NCBI GenBank assembly: GCA_021205245.1
Contig: JAJPXZ010000049.1
Coordinates: 1 to 33,593 of the forward strand
Length of the DNA stretch: 33,593 nucleotides
Direction of reading: 5' to 3'
DNA from: Planctomycetaceae bacterium
GTDB lineage: Bacteria; Planctomycetota; SZUA-567
Shown: one piece after another, positions 1 to 8,641 of the stretch
Layout: each line of letters begins with the position of its first letter
Numbering within the stretch: the stretch's first letter is position 1
The notes under the pieces: model-generated
The model's input: only the letters and a program-made list of their open reading frames with translations
The model's database searches: none
Told to the model about the DNA's origin: nothing
Position numbers and translations under genes: made by a program

Positions 1-18
1 CATGCGGTATTATTCAAT

Positions 19-42
19 ATATTAAAATATATATTAAAATAT
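19..42. repeat. Two tandem copies of ATATTAAAATAT
   Basis: The 12-mer ATATTAAAATAT occurs twice back to back (19-30 and 31-42) in a strongly AT-rich stretch ahead of the first dehydrogenase gene. Tandem AT-rich repeats in this position are often regulator binding sites. The ROK-type regulator at 5742 is a candidate binder, but nothing in the sequence proves it. I see no gene in 1-212. Confidence 0.4.
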
Positions 43-212
43 AAAACATTAAGTATTTTGTCTATTTTCCTCTGAATTCTTCCCCACAGCCACTGGGCTG
101 ATGATTCCTTCTTTTTTCGTTCAAATCGCATTCGTGCTCGACCGGCGTGCCTGCGTGGCATAGCCATGATCCGCCATGGTGTTACGGAGTATAAAGTCGA
201 AAGGAAAAAACC

Positions 213-1223
213 ATGCTTGCTGCCGTATATGAGGGGAATGGCGTTCTGAATGTTAAGGACGTTCCCCTTCCCGCGCTTACTTCTCCCACCGATGTTCTCA
301 TCAATGTGAAAGCCATAAGCATTTGCGGAACAGATGTTCGAGCGCTGACCTCGCCACCCGCCTACGAATTTGCCGAGGGTATCGTTGTGGGTCATGAATG
401 TGTTGGCGTGGTGACTGATGTTGGGAATGACGTCTCTGGCGTTCAGGTGGGCGATCACGTGGTGGTCCACCCAAACAATGGATGTGGCAAGTGCATGTAT
501 TGTCGGACAGGCAAGATCAATCTCTGCGAGCATTTCAAGCATGTAGGCGACACCGTGGACGGCGTCATGGCTGAATATGCCGTTATCCCTGAAAAGCTGC
601 TCTACAAAATCTCGCCTGACGTTCCGGCCCATATCGCTTGTCTGGCCGAGCCGCTCGCATGTGTCCTCAATGGAACCGAAACGATCCGCACTCACCCGGG
701 CGAGACCGTGGTGGTCCATGGGGCAGGGCCGATTGGGCTGCTTTTCCTTATGCTCTACAAGGCTGCGGGCGCGACCGTCGTTATTTCCGATCCCGCCGAG
801 GGCCGCGGAAAATTGGCTCTGGATATGGGCGCGGATTATTGGGTCAACCCGATAAAGGAGGATTTAGCTGCACGAGTGCACGAAATCGCGCCAACCGGAG
901 CTGATATTGTCACCGATGCGGTTGGGGTTCTTCTGGCCCAGAGCATTCCGTTGGTCAAGAAGGGTGGCAATATCGTTATCTTTGGCCTGAACGCGGCGGC
1001 GGAAGCGACGATTAAGCCGATCCAGATCGTGATGAACGAACTTCACATCCATGGCTGTTATATCGCCAAAGGCACCTTCCCCATGGCTGTAAAAATCCTC
1101 GAACGCGGCCTGTTGCCGATGGAAAAACTGGTCACCCACCGTCTGCCCATTCAAGAGGGCAAGAAGGGGTTGGAACTGATGAAAAGCGGTGAAGGCTCGA
1201 AAGTCGTCATCGAATTCAATTAG
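213..1223 (+). CDS. Zinc-dependent alcohol/polyol dehydrogenase (MDR family)
   Basis: This 336-residue medium-chain dehydrogenase should oxidise a secondary alcohol of a sugar, polyol or sugar acid with NAD(P). The catalytic zinc site is visible as Cys38 (ICGTD) and His61-Glu62 (GHE). The structural zinc lobe is Cys91, Cys94, Cys97 and Cys105. The Rossmann motif GAGPIG starts the cofactor domain near residue 169. Length and motifs are normal for the sorbitol/threonine dehydrogenase group. A ribosome site (AAAGGAAA) sits just before the ATG. It lies 42 bases ahead of a sugar-binding protein gene, so it is probably the first gene of that transport operon. The exact substrate cannot be read from the sequence. 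Confidence 0.88.
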   Translation: MLAAVYEGNGVLNVKDVPLPALTSPTDVLINVKAISICGTDVRALTSPPAYEFAEGIVVGHECVGVVTDVGNDVSGVQVGDHVVVHPNNGCGKCMYCRTGKINLCEHFKHVGDTVDGVMAEYAVIPEKLLYKISPDVPAHIACLAEPLACVLNGTETIRTHPGETVVVHGAGPIGLLFLMLYKAAGATVVISDPAEGRGKLALDMGADYWVNPIKEDLAARVHEIAPTGADIVTDAVGVLLAQSIPLVKKGGNIVIFGLNAAAEATIKPIQIVMNELHIHGCYIAKGTFPMAVKILERGLLPMEKLVTHRLPIQEGKKGLELMKSGEGSKVVIEFN

Positions 1224-1265
1224 AGGCTGATTCGACACCCGATTCGCCTACAACCAGGAGAAACC

Positions 1266-2186
1266 ATGCGTGCATATTTGATCGCCCTGCTTGCACTTTC
1301 CCTCACGTTTGGCACGGTTCACGCCAATGCCGCCGAGGACGGGAAACGCTTATCCGTTGGGTTTTCCGTCGGCAACACGGTCGAGCCCTTTTTCAAGGTG
1401 ATGGAGGAAGGAATCCGCAAGGCCGGTGAAGACTTGAATGTCGAAATCCTTGTCGCGTCTTCCGAAGCCGATGTCGCCCGTCAGATAAACAACTGCGAGG
1501 ACTATATCACCAACCAGGTGGACGCCATTATCCTCACGCCAATCGATTCCACCGGCGTCGTCCCCGCCGTACGGCACGCCAACCGCGAGGGCATTCCGGT
1601 GGTCACCGCCGACATTACCGTATCGGGCGGTGATATCGCCTCGTTTGTCTCTGCCGACAACGCCGAAGGCGGGCGGCTGGCTGCCGGCTTTATCGCAGAA
1701 CGCCTCAACGGCAAGGGTGAGGTGTTTATTCTTGACGATCAGAAAATCACCTCGGTCTCGCAACGGAGCGACGCATTTGTCGAAGAGTTGCAGAAGTACC
1801 CCGGAATCGTGGTTGTCGAACGGACTAATGTGGGCTTTGCCCGCGACGTGTGTATGAAAGCCACTGAAGACTTGATCCTCACCTATCCCGATTTGTCGGC
1901 TATTTTCGCCGCACAGGGCGGTGACGCTGGCCTGGGCGCAGCCGCTGCGGTCATGGCAGCCGGAAAAAGCAAGGATATCCTGATCGTCAATTTCGACTGC
2001 GAGGACGAGTCCATCAACCTTATCAAAAAGGGCGGCCCGATTATGGCCGATGTTTACCAGAATCCCTTCGAGATTGGCTACAAGGCATTGGAGCAGGCGG
2101 TTCGCGCCGTGAACGGCGAAACGGTCCAGCCAGTGATAAGCACCGAAGTCAAATTGATAACTATCGACAGCCTCGATTCGCTCTAG
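1266..2186 (+). CDS. Periplasmic sugar-binding protein, RbsB type (system 1)
   Basis: This 306-residue solute-binding protein of the ribose/galactose class captures a sugar in the periplasm for the ABC importer encoded next. It begins with a hydrophobic signal peptide (about residues 1-22, ending in an ANA-A type site). The mature part has the usual two-lobe periplasmic-binding-protein fold signals: VGFSVGN early, then an NQVDAIILTPID stretch, then AAQGGDAGLGA and NFDCED in the second half. There is no lipobox cysteine, so the protein should be soluble. A ribosome site (CAGGAG) precedes the ATG. The ATPase of this system is interrupted, so this binding protein may lack a working partner or use another ATPase. 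Confidence 0.9.
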   Translation: MRAYLIALLALSLTFGTVHANAAEDGKRLSVGFSVGNTVEPFFKVMEEGIRKAGEDLNVEILVASSEADVARQINNCEDYITNQVDAIILTPIDSTGVVPAVRHANREGIPVVTADITVSGGDIASFVSADNAEGGRLAAGFIAERLNGKGEVFILDDQKITSVSQRSDAFVEELQKYPGIVVVERTNVGFARDVCMKATEDLILTYPDLSAIFAAQGGDAGLGAAAAVMAAGKSKDILIVNFDCEDESINLIKKGGPIMADVYQNPFEIGYKALEQAVRAVNGETVQPVISTEVKLITIDSLDSL

Positions 2187-2241
2187 AGTTATGCCCGGCG
2201 GCCGGGGTTCGCCCCGGCCGTACAAACCACGGGAGTTAGCA

Positions 2242-3747
2242 ATGCCAATTCTTACCATGAAAAGCATCTGTAAGAACTTTCCCGGAACCGTGGCTCTTGA
2301 TGCTGTCGACCTGGAGCTGAAACGAGGAGAGATCCATGCGCTGATGGGCCAGAACGGCGCGGGCAAATCCACCTTGATGAAGATCATGTCCGGAGTCTAT
2401 ACGCCTAGCAGTGGCAAAATCTTCTTCGACGGCAAAGAGGTCGTCTTCAATGAACCCGGCGATGCCCTCAAGCTCGGGATAAGCATCATTAGCCAGGAGT
2501 TGTCGGTGTGCAAAGACCTCACCGTTGCGGAGAATATCTTCCTCGGCCGCGTTCCGCCGAGGTGCTCCGTGTTTGTCGACTGGAAAAGGATGTATGCAGA
2601 AGCTGCCAGGGCTTTGGACCGGATCGGCGTTAAAATCCATCCCAAAATCCGTCTGAGCCAATTGAGCGTGGCCCAGAAACAGATTATTGAAATTGCCAAG
2701 GCTGTTTCGCGCGAGTGTAAAATCCTCCTCATGGATGAACCCACCTCCGCCCTCACGCTCTCGGAAATCGACAGCCTGTTCAAGCTCGTTCGCGAGCTGA
2801 AGGAAAAAGGCCTGACCATCGTCTATATCTCCCACAAGTTGGATGAGGTGTTCGAAATCTGCGACCGCATGACCGTCCTGCGGGACGGCCGCAACGTGGG
2901 CGTCTATACCACAAGCGACCTGACGCCGTCGTCGCTCACCGAGTTGATGGTCGGGAAGAATGTGGACGAGTTCTTTCGGCGCGACGAGCGCCAGGGTACG
3001 GGACCGAAAAGCGAGCGAATCGTCCTCGAGGCGAAGAACGTCTGCAGAAAAGGCTGCCTCAATGATGTCTCGCTGCAATTGCGCGAAGGCGAAGTGCTCG
3101 GCGTCTATGGATTGATGGGTTCGGGAAGGACGGAATTGCTCCGCGCACTCTATGGCGTCGACCGTTTGGATTCGGGCCAGGTCGTGGTGGAAGGAAAGGC
3201 GATCCGCAATCCCAATCCTTCTGTCTGTATGCGAAACGGTATGGCGCTTATCCCGGAGGAACGGAAAGAGCAGGGGCTGTTCCTGGAACTGTCGGTTCAG
3301 CAAAACCTCACTATCGCCACGATGGACGAGATATGCCCAACAGGCGTTTTCGTCAGTTCGGCGATAGAGCGGAGCATTGTCGAACAGTATATCGACAAGC
3401 TGAAAATCAAGACGGCTTCACGCAGGACAAAGATTAAAAGCCTCTCCTGCTTCAATCAGCAAAAAGTCATACTCTCCCGCTGGCTGGCGAAGTTCTCGAA
3501 TATTCTCCTTTTGGACTAGCCGACCCTAGGCATCGATGTCTGCGCTAAATTGGAAATTTATAACCTGATCAAGGAGCTGGCCGACAAGGGCTATTCCGTG
3601 CTGGTTGTCTCGTCTGAGCTGCCCGAAATCGTCAAGATGTGCGACCGGGTGCTCCTGATGAACAGCGGTCGGATCGTCGGATCGATGAACAGCGATGAGT
3701 TGGATGAGGATCGGATTAACCACCTCATTTCCGATGCGGTCGCGTAG
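2242..3747 (+). pseudogene. Sugar ABC ATPase, RbsA type, broken by an in-frame TAG
   Basis: The reading frame is continuous from the ATG at 2242 to the TAG at 3745-3747 (501 codons, the normal length for this two-domain ATPase) except for one TAG at 3517-3519. NBD1 looks intact: Walker A GQNGAGKST (residues 36-44), Walker B with Asp165-Glu166, and the LSVAQ signature usual for this half. NBD2 has the usual GLMGSGRTE loop. Its signature reads LSCFNQQ instead of LSGGNQQ (Cys403, Phe404), its Walker B glutamate codon is the TAG (codon 426), and the following PTRGIDVGAK reads PTLGIDVCAK. After the stop the frame remains an intact family C-terminus. A longer start at 2191 is unlikely because the first 17 codons lie outside the family. 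Readthrough is conceivable but TAG ends several neighbouring genes. Confidence 0.85.
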
Positions 3748-3772
3748 CGCCCGATTTGTAAAGGAGTGTGTG

Positions 3773-4756
3773 ATGCAAAAAACTACCGCAATCAGCGGCC
3801 GCTTCGAAGACAGCCCCATAACCATTCGCGGGGTGGTGGACGAACTCGTGCTCATCATGATCCTTATTGCCATGATCATCCTCTTTGGCGCGCTCAACAA
3901 GAACTTCCTGAGCATGAACAATATGCTCAATATTCTCCGGCAGATATCCATCTATGGCATTATGGCCGCCGGAATGACTGTTGTTCTCCTGTGCGGCCAT
4001 ATTGACATCTCCGTCGGTTCGGTCGTGGCCTTCTCCGGAGTGGTGACGGCGTACTGCGTCCAGGCGGGAACCGGCATGTTCACGGCCACCGTGGCTGCGA
4101 TTCTTGTCGCTATGGGTATCGGCTTGTTCAACGGGTTGATCACCGTACGCTTTGCCCTGCCAAGCATGTTGGTGACGCTGGGTACCCAACAGGCGGTACG
4201 CGGTCTTGGGTATGTCATCACCAATGGCCGCCCTGTGTATGGCATGCCAGAGTGGTTTGGCGATCTCGGCGGCGGCTATTTCCTTGGCATTCCCAGGCCG
4301 GTTATCATCCTTGTCGCGGTTGCGATCGTCTCTATCGTGTATCTGAAATACACCCGCTTCGGCCGTGACATCTACGCCGTGGGCGGCAACAAGGAGGCGG
4401 CGCGGTTGTGCGGGATTCATTCCAAGCGGGTTATCGTGAGTGCGCTGGTTATCTGCGCCGGTTGCGCTGGTCTCAGCGGTGCGATATGGGCGGCCCGGCT
4501 CACCTCGGGCCAGCCGACGGTCGGCATGGGCTACGAGATGCAGGTCATCGCCGCTGCCGTTATCGGCGGCACCAGCCTGAACGGCGGGCAGGGGAATATC
4601 GCCCGGTCCTTCCTGGGCGCGCTCATCCTCGGCGTTCTCTACAACGGTCTCAACCTCGTTGGCGTGTCGCCGTATTGGCAATTGGTTGCCACCGGCCTCA
4701 TCATTATTCTTGCGATTGTTCTCGACAGTATCCGCAGTCTCGGCGGCCGCAGCTAA
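3773..4756 (+). CDS. Sugar ABC permease, RbsC type (system 1)
   Basis: This 327-residue inner-membrane permease of the RbsC/BPD_transp_2 family forms the channel of the ribose-type importer. It shows many hydrophobic segments and the family stretches GIMAAGMTVVLLCGHIDISVGS and AAVIGGTSLNGGQGN (both read in part). The start at 3773 follows a good ribosome site (AAAGGAG), and the extra residues from the frame opening at 3695 overlap the ATPase gene and lack family character. It is intact although the preceding ATPase is interrupted, so either the lesion is recent or another sugar ATPase, such as the one at 14921, can serve it. Confidence 0.92.
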   Translation: MQKTTAISGRFEDSPITIRGVVDELVLIMILIAMIILFGALNKNFLSMNNMLNILRQISIYGIMAAGMTVVLLCGHIDISVGSVVAFSGVVTAYCVQAGTGMFTATVAAILVAMGIGLFNGLITVRFALPSMLVTLGTQQAVRGLGYVITNGRPVYGMPEWFGDLGGGYFLGIPRPVIILVAVAIVSIVYLKYTRFGRDIYAVGGNKEAARLCGIHSKRVIVSALVICAGCAGLSGAIWAARLTSGQPTVGMGYEMQVIAAAVIGGTSLNGGQGNIARSFLGALILGVLYNGLNLVGVSPYWQLVATGLIIILAIVLDSIRSLGGRS

Positions 4757-4803
4757 CGAACCGGGTACTCGGAAACCATAATCTTACTAAAAAGGAATAG
4801 CTC

Positions 4804-5589
4804 ATGGACTGCTTCAATCTTGCAGGGAAAACCGCCATTGTCACCGGGGCGGGAACGGGTATCGGGCGGTCAATCGCGTGCATGCTGGCGAAACACGGCG
4901 CTGACGTTATGGCCTGTGATCTCAATAAGGACGGCGCTGCCGAGACGGCCGAGATGATCAACAAATTGGGAACCAAAGGAATCGCCTTCACGATGGACGT
5001 GGCAGACGAGGATGACTGCAAGGCGATGGCTGCACAGGCGGTATCGGCATTGGGCCGGATCGATTTCTTGTACAACAACGCCGGCACCATCAGCATGAAT
5101 ACAATCGAGAACATGCCGGTCAAGGATTGGGATATTATTTTCCGGGTGAACTGTCGCGGTGTCTTTCTTTGTTCGCAGGCGGTTATTCCGCAGATGAAGA
5201 AACAGGGCGAGGGGAGAATCATCAACACCGCTTCCCAAGCCGGCAAGACCGGGTTGAAATTGTTGACCCACTATTGCGCCACGAAGGCGGCTGTTATCGG
5301 CTTTACCAAGGGCCTGGCGTTGGAACTAGCGGAGTATAACATCCGCGTCAACAGCTTCTGCCCCGGTTCGGTCATGACCGATATGACCCGACGTGAGGCC
5401 CAATGGGCTTCCGAGATCAATGGCGGTGAACCAGAAGAAATCCTTAAAGAATGGGAAAAAGCTATACCGTTGGGACGCTACGCCACCCCCGACGACATTG
5501 CCATGGCCGCTGTCTTTCTTGCCTCGCCGTATGCTGATTATATGACCGGGCAGGCGATCAATGTGTCTGGTGGGCAAGAGATGCATTGA
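4804..5589 (+). CDS. Short-chain dehydrogenase/reductase (SDR)
   Basis: This 261-residue classical SDR should act on a hydroxyl or keto group of a sugar-derived substrate with NAD(P)(H). The cofactor motif TGAGTGIG lies near residues 15-22, followed by the structural NNAG motif. The catalytic residues are Ser144, Tyr157 and Lys161 (YCATK). A C-terminal VSGGQEMH tail is typical. An Asp ending the second strand (ACDLN) favours NAD over NADP. The gene follows the permease by 47 bases with the ribosome site AAAGGAA and probably belongs to the same operon. It is likely to act on the imported sugar or a derivative, but its substrate is not evident. Confidence 0.9.
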   Translation: MDCFNLAGKTAIVTGAGTGIGRSIACMLAKHGADVMACDLNKDGAAETAEMINKLGTKGIAFTMDVADEDDCKAMAAQAVSALGRIDFLYNNAGTISMNTIENMPVKDWDIIFRVNCRGVFLCSQAVIPQMKKQGEGRIINTASQAGKTGLKLLTHYCATKAAVIGFTKGLALELAEYNIRVNSFCPGSVMTDMTRREAQWASEINGGEPEEILKEWEKAIPLGRYATPDDIAMAAVFLASPYADYMTGQAINVSGGQEMH

Positions 5590-5664
5590 TTGATGCTCTA
5601 AAGACAAGATGGATTCGGCGAGAATCGGGATATACCCTCTCTTACCTCTTAAGGCTACCCGGGA

Positions 5665-5692
5665 TTGACAATGGACTAGACGGTTGGATAAT
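5665..5692 (+). promoter_or_regulatory. Sigma-70-like promoter of the ROK regulator gene
   Basis: TTGACA (5665-5670) and GATAAT (5687-5692) are separated by 16 bases and lie about 50 bases ahead of the ATG at 5742. This suggests the regulator has its own transcript after the SDR gene. Confidence 0.55.
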
Positions 5693-5741
5693 AAAGCGTA
5701 GTGTCTGTGCAACAGTTTGATATCCTTCAGGTAGGAATGCA

Positions 5742-6824
5742 ATGATAAGCCCCCGGAATGACGTCACCTTGGTGAAGGAAATCAACACGGACACGATTAA
5801 GTCCGCTCTCAAGTCCCTGGGTAAGGGGACCAAGGCGCAGATATCCGAGGCGACGGGAATCAGTGTGGCGACATGCGGCAAGATTCTCAACGAACTCAGC
5901 TCCAAAGGCGAAGTTGTCGAGATGTCTGTGGAACAGCCGGATTATGGCAGACCTGCCAAAAGTTATGCATACAACGCGCTGTTTTCGTTAATAGGCTGTG
6001 TCTATATCCACACCGATAACAACCAACTGTGTTTCTCTTCCGTTGCGGCAGACTTAATCGGCAATGTTGTCGACGAATCCATCGAAGAAATCACCACGGT
6101 CGATTACGAGGTCATCCGTGTACGCATTGCTTCCTTGTGCCTGCGCCATCCGCAAATTTCCGTGGTCTCTGTCGGCATATCGGGATATATGACGAACGGC
6201 GTGATAGACCAATGCAATTTCCATGATTTGAACGGGCTGGCCCTGGGGAAGATGCTGAGTGAAGATTTTCCCGGCGTCACCATCATGGTCGAAAACGACA
6301 CCAATGCCGCAGCCTACGGCTTCTATATGGCTACGTGCAATAACCGCGATACAACCGCGGCGTTTCTCTTTTCGCCAGACAAAATGGTCCACGGCACGCG
6401 TCATGCCAGAGTGGGCCGCACCGATGTCGGTGGCAAACCTCTTTTCAACCTTGGCGCCGGGTTTGTGTCGAATGGGCGTATTTTGCGGGGGTTCTCGGGA
6501 TTCGCCGGGGAGATAATGTACCTTCCCGCAAATCTCGAACAACACGGCGCGGACCGTTCCGGCGAACACTACATAGCCTTGTTGTCGGATGTGGTCGCGT
6601 CGATAACCGCCATCATCAATCCCGAGATAATGGCGCTGTCCGGCGGCTTCATTACCGAGGAAGTGGTCAAGGCGGTCTATGGGCGGTGCGCCAGTCTCAT
6701 ACCTGCCCATCATATGCCCACGATGGTCTATAGAAAAAACCTTCACAACGATTATATCCAGGGACTGATCGCCATCGCGCTCGAGACGCTGACCTGCAAT
6801 GTGCGATTGGTCTATAAGTATTGA
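5742..6824 (+). CDS. ROK-family transcriptional regulator/sugar sensor
   Basis: This 360-residue protein has an N-terminal winged helix (about residues 15-65, with ISEATGISVATCGKILNEL as the helix-turn-helix) followed by a ROK domain. The ROK signature VENDTNAAA and the stretch NLGAGFVSNGRILRGFSGFAGEI are present. The cysteine-rich zinc motif CxCGxxGCxE that normally follows the AGEI segment is absent; the segment is replaced by LPANLEQHGADRSGEHY. It therefore looks like a sugar-responsive repressor (NagC/Mlc/XylR group) rather than a kinase. By position it should control the surrounding transport and dehydrogenase genes. Its own promoter lies just upstream. Confidence 0.82.
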   Translation: MISPRNDVTLVKEINTDTIKSALKSLGKGTKAQISEATGISVATCGKILNELSSKGEVVEMSVEQPDYGRPAKSYAYNALFSLIGCVYIHTDNNQLCFSSVAADLIGNVVDESIEEITTVDYEVIRVRIASLCLRHPQISVVSVGISGYMTNGVIDQCNFHDLNGLALGKMLSEDFPGVTIMVENDTNAAAYGFYMATCNNRDTTAAFLFSPDKMVHGTRHARVGRTDVGGKPLFNLGAGFVSNGRILRGFSGFAGEIMYLPANLEQHGADRSGEHYIALLSDVVASITAIINPEIMALSGGFITEEVVKAVYGRCASLIPAHHMPTMVYRKNLHNDYIQGLIAIALETLTCNVRLVYKY

Positions 6825-6926
6825 CTGTATCCACCTCTGTTCTCCTCTTGCGGTTTTATCCTCCTTTCCCGATCACGATGCGCCGGTTTTGTGGAAAGGG
6901 TATTCTCTACCCGAAAGGAACTGATC

Positions 6927-7334
6927 ATGAAATTGGAACATATTGCGGTGTGGACTCGAGATCTGGAACGGTCGAAGGATTTCTATGTCAAATACTTCAA
7001 CGCGGTTGCCAATGACAAGTATACCTCTGTTCACGACTTTGGGGAGAAATTTGAATCGTATTTTCTCTCCTTTGACGGAGACTGCCGGCTTGAAATTATG
7101 CAAATGGCACGAATCCCCGTGGGCGATGCGGAAAACGGCAACGAGACGCTTGGCTTGACGCATTTCTCCTTCTCCATGGCGTCGCGGCAAGAATTGGATG
7201 CCTTGGCCGAGCGGTTGCAAAAAGATGGCTGCACTTTGGTCGGCCAGCCGCATACCACCGGCGATGGGTTCTATGAAGCCTGCGTGCTGGACCCGGATGG
7301 CAACCGGGTCGAATTTGCGGTTGTTCCTGAATGA
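6927..7334 (+). CDS. VOC-family (glyoxalase-like) protein
   Basis: This small 135-residue protein of the vicinal-oxygen-chelate superfamily has two beta-alpha-beta-beta-beta modules. Candidate metal ligands stand at the usual places: His5 (LEHIAV), Glu56 (RLEIM), His79 (LTHFSF) and Glu129 (RVEFAV). Such proteins act as glyoxalase I, epimerases or dioxygenases. In a sugar-catabolic operon a lactoylglutathione-lyase-like or isomerase role is plausible but unproven. The start at 6927 is preceded by GAAAGGAA. The next dehydrogenase gene starts 28 bases after its stop, so the two are probably co-transcribed. Confidence 0.85.
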   Translation: MKLEHIAVWTRDLERSKDFYVKYFNAVANDKYTSVHDFGEKFESYFLSFDGDCRLEIMQMARIPVGDAENGNETLGLTHFSFSMASRQELDALAERLQKDGCTLVGQPHTTGDGFYEACVLDPDGNRVEFAVVPE

Positions 7335-7362
7335 CGTAAGGCAAGAAAAGAGGGGAGGCGTC

Positions 7363-8397
7363 ATGGGCGTTTTATATAAAGCACTGGTCTTGGAAGCCAA
7401 GCGGCAACTGAGGCTGGTAGAACGTGAGGCCTCCACTCTTGGTGTGGGCGAGGTGAGGATTCGCATGGCTGCCGTCGGGATCTGCGGCAGCGATATGCAT
7501 TACTACAACACATTTGGTAATGTTGGCCATGGCCTCAACCGTCCGCTCGTTCTGGGTCACGAGGCGTCCGGCATTGTCCAGTCCGTCGGTGACGGCGTGC
7601 GAATGGTATGTCCCGGCGACAAGGTCGTTGTGAATCCTCTATTGCATTGCGGCCACTGCGGGAACTGTAAAAAGGGCAAATTGAGCCTGTGCGAGCACAC
7701 CATTTTCCCTGGCTCCGCCCTGACCGTGCCGCATGTCGACGGCTTTTTCAGGGAACAATTCGATGTCCCCGAGGCGTGTTGCATCGTCCTGCCTCCGGAA
7801 ACAGACCTGTGTATTGCCGCCTTGGCGGACCCGTTGGCGTGCTCCCTTCACGCGCTGGACAATGCCGGGGGAGGCATGGGCAAGCGTGTGCTTATCCTGG
7901 GAACCGGATCCGTAGCCGCGATGACCGTGGCGGCTGCGCGCCTGGGCGGGGCACTTGAGGTCGTGGTGGGCGGGAGGAATCCGCGAGCGCTCGAGGTCTG
8001 TGTCGGCATGGGTGCTGATGCCAGTATCGATATTAGTTCGGATACCGCACCCTTTAAGGACTCGCGCTTTGACCTGGTTGTCGAGACGACCGGCGTTCCC
8101 GATCTGATTGCGGGCGGGATGCGGACCTTGCGAAAAGGCGGCGTCCTGGTGCAGATCGGTTCTCCTTCCGGAGAGGCGGTGGCCCTGCCTTGGGCCTTGG
8201 TTATGGAAAAGGAACTTCGCATTGTCGGCGCTATGCGCTGGAATAGCGAGTTCGATCTCGCCGTGGCCTATATACTCGGAGGCAGGGTCGACCCGGCTCC
8301 AATCCTTAGCGCCACCTATCCTCTCGACGCTGCGGAAAAAGCCTTCGAAGCGGCCGCAGATCACCACCACAATATGAAGGTCCAGTTCGTTTCGTAA
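7363..8397 (+). CDS. Zinc-dependent dehydrogenase, L-idonate 5-dehydrogenase-like
   Basis: This 344-residue MDR dehydrogenase resembles L-idonate 5-dehydrogenase (IdnD) in the ICGSDMHYY start of its zinc site and in the NPxxxCGHCxxC lobe followed by a PHVDGFFRE stretch. Catalytic zinc residues are Cys41 and His66-Glu67. The structural zinc residues are Cys96, Cys99, Cys102 and Cys110. The cofactor loop is LGTGSVA. IdnD oxidises L-idonate to 5-ketogluconate, so a sugar-acid or polyol substrate is likely here. The start at 7363 follows GGGGAGG. A longer reading from 7198 overlaps the VOC gene and is not needed. This ends the first gene block. Confidence 0.85.
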   Translation: MGVLYKALVLEAKRQLRLVEREASTLGVGEVRIRMAAVGICGSDMHYYNTFGNVGHGLNRPLVLGHEASGIVQSVGDGVRMVCPGDKVVVNPLLHCGHCGNCKKGKLSLCEHTIFPGSALTVPHVDGFFREQFDVPEACCIVLPPETDLCIAALADPLACSLHALDNAGGGMGKRVLILGTGSVAAMTVAAARLGGALEVVVGGRNPRALEVCVGMGADASIDISSDTAPFKDSRFDLVVETTGVPDLIAGGMRTLRKGGVLVQIGSPSGEAVALPWALVMEKELRIVGAMRWNSEFDLAVAYILGGRVDPAPILSATYPLDAAEKAFEAAADHHHNMKVQFVS

Positions 8398-8510
8398 CGG
8401 ATTGCCCGTGTGCCACCACACTTCGAGTCCCTCTCCCTTAATGGTCCCCGACCTATTTCTGTGTCCTCCATGAACAAGTTACTATTTATTAGTATTTTGC
8501 CGCACGGCGG

Positions 8511-8539
8511 TTGACTAAGACATATTTGTGTGATAATAT
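8511..8539 (+). promoter_or_regulatory. Strong sigma-70-like promoter of the transaldolase operon
   Basis: TTGACT (8511-8516) and TAATAT (8534-8539) are separated by exactly 17 bases. This near-consensus promoter is about 100 bases ahead of the transaldolase start. It fits the strong codon bias of the operon behind it. Confidence 0.75.
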
Positions 8540-8550
8540 ATAAATATATC
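8532..8550. promoter_or_regulatory. Candidate AT-rich operator, site A
   Basis: GATAATATATAAATATATC overlaps the -10 box and start-point region. Its flanked form has TGATA/TATCA arms 11 bases apart. It shares GATAATATAT with the site at 14731 and ATAAATATA with the site at 18479. It may be the target of the GntR regulator at 13780. Confidence 0.35.
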
Positions 8551-8641
8551 AGTGTTCACGCGATTCTTTCTCTCTTGCCTTTGCCTTGGTGAACTGACGG
8601 CACCATCTAAAACAGACTTTGACAAAAGAACGGGACTATCT

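Noticed and set aside
3517..3519. Pyrrolysine or other recoding at the TAG inside the ABC ATPase
   Set aside because: The codon replaces an essential Walker B glutamate, other conserved residues nearby are changed as well, and TAG ends neighbouring genes (for example at 1223, 2186 and 3747). A nonsense change or sequence error is simpler.
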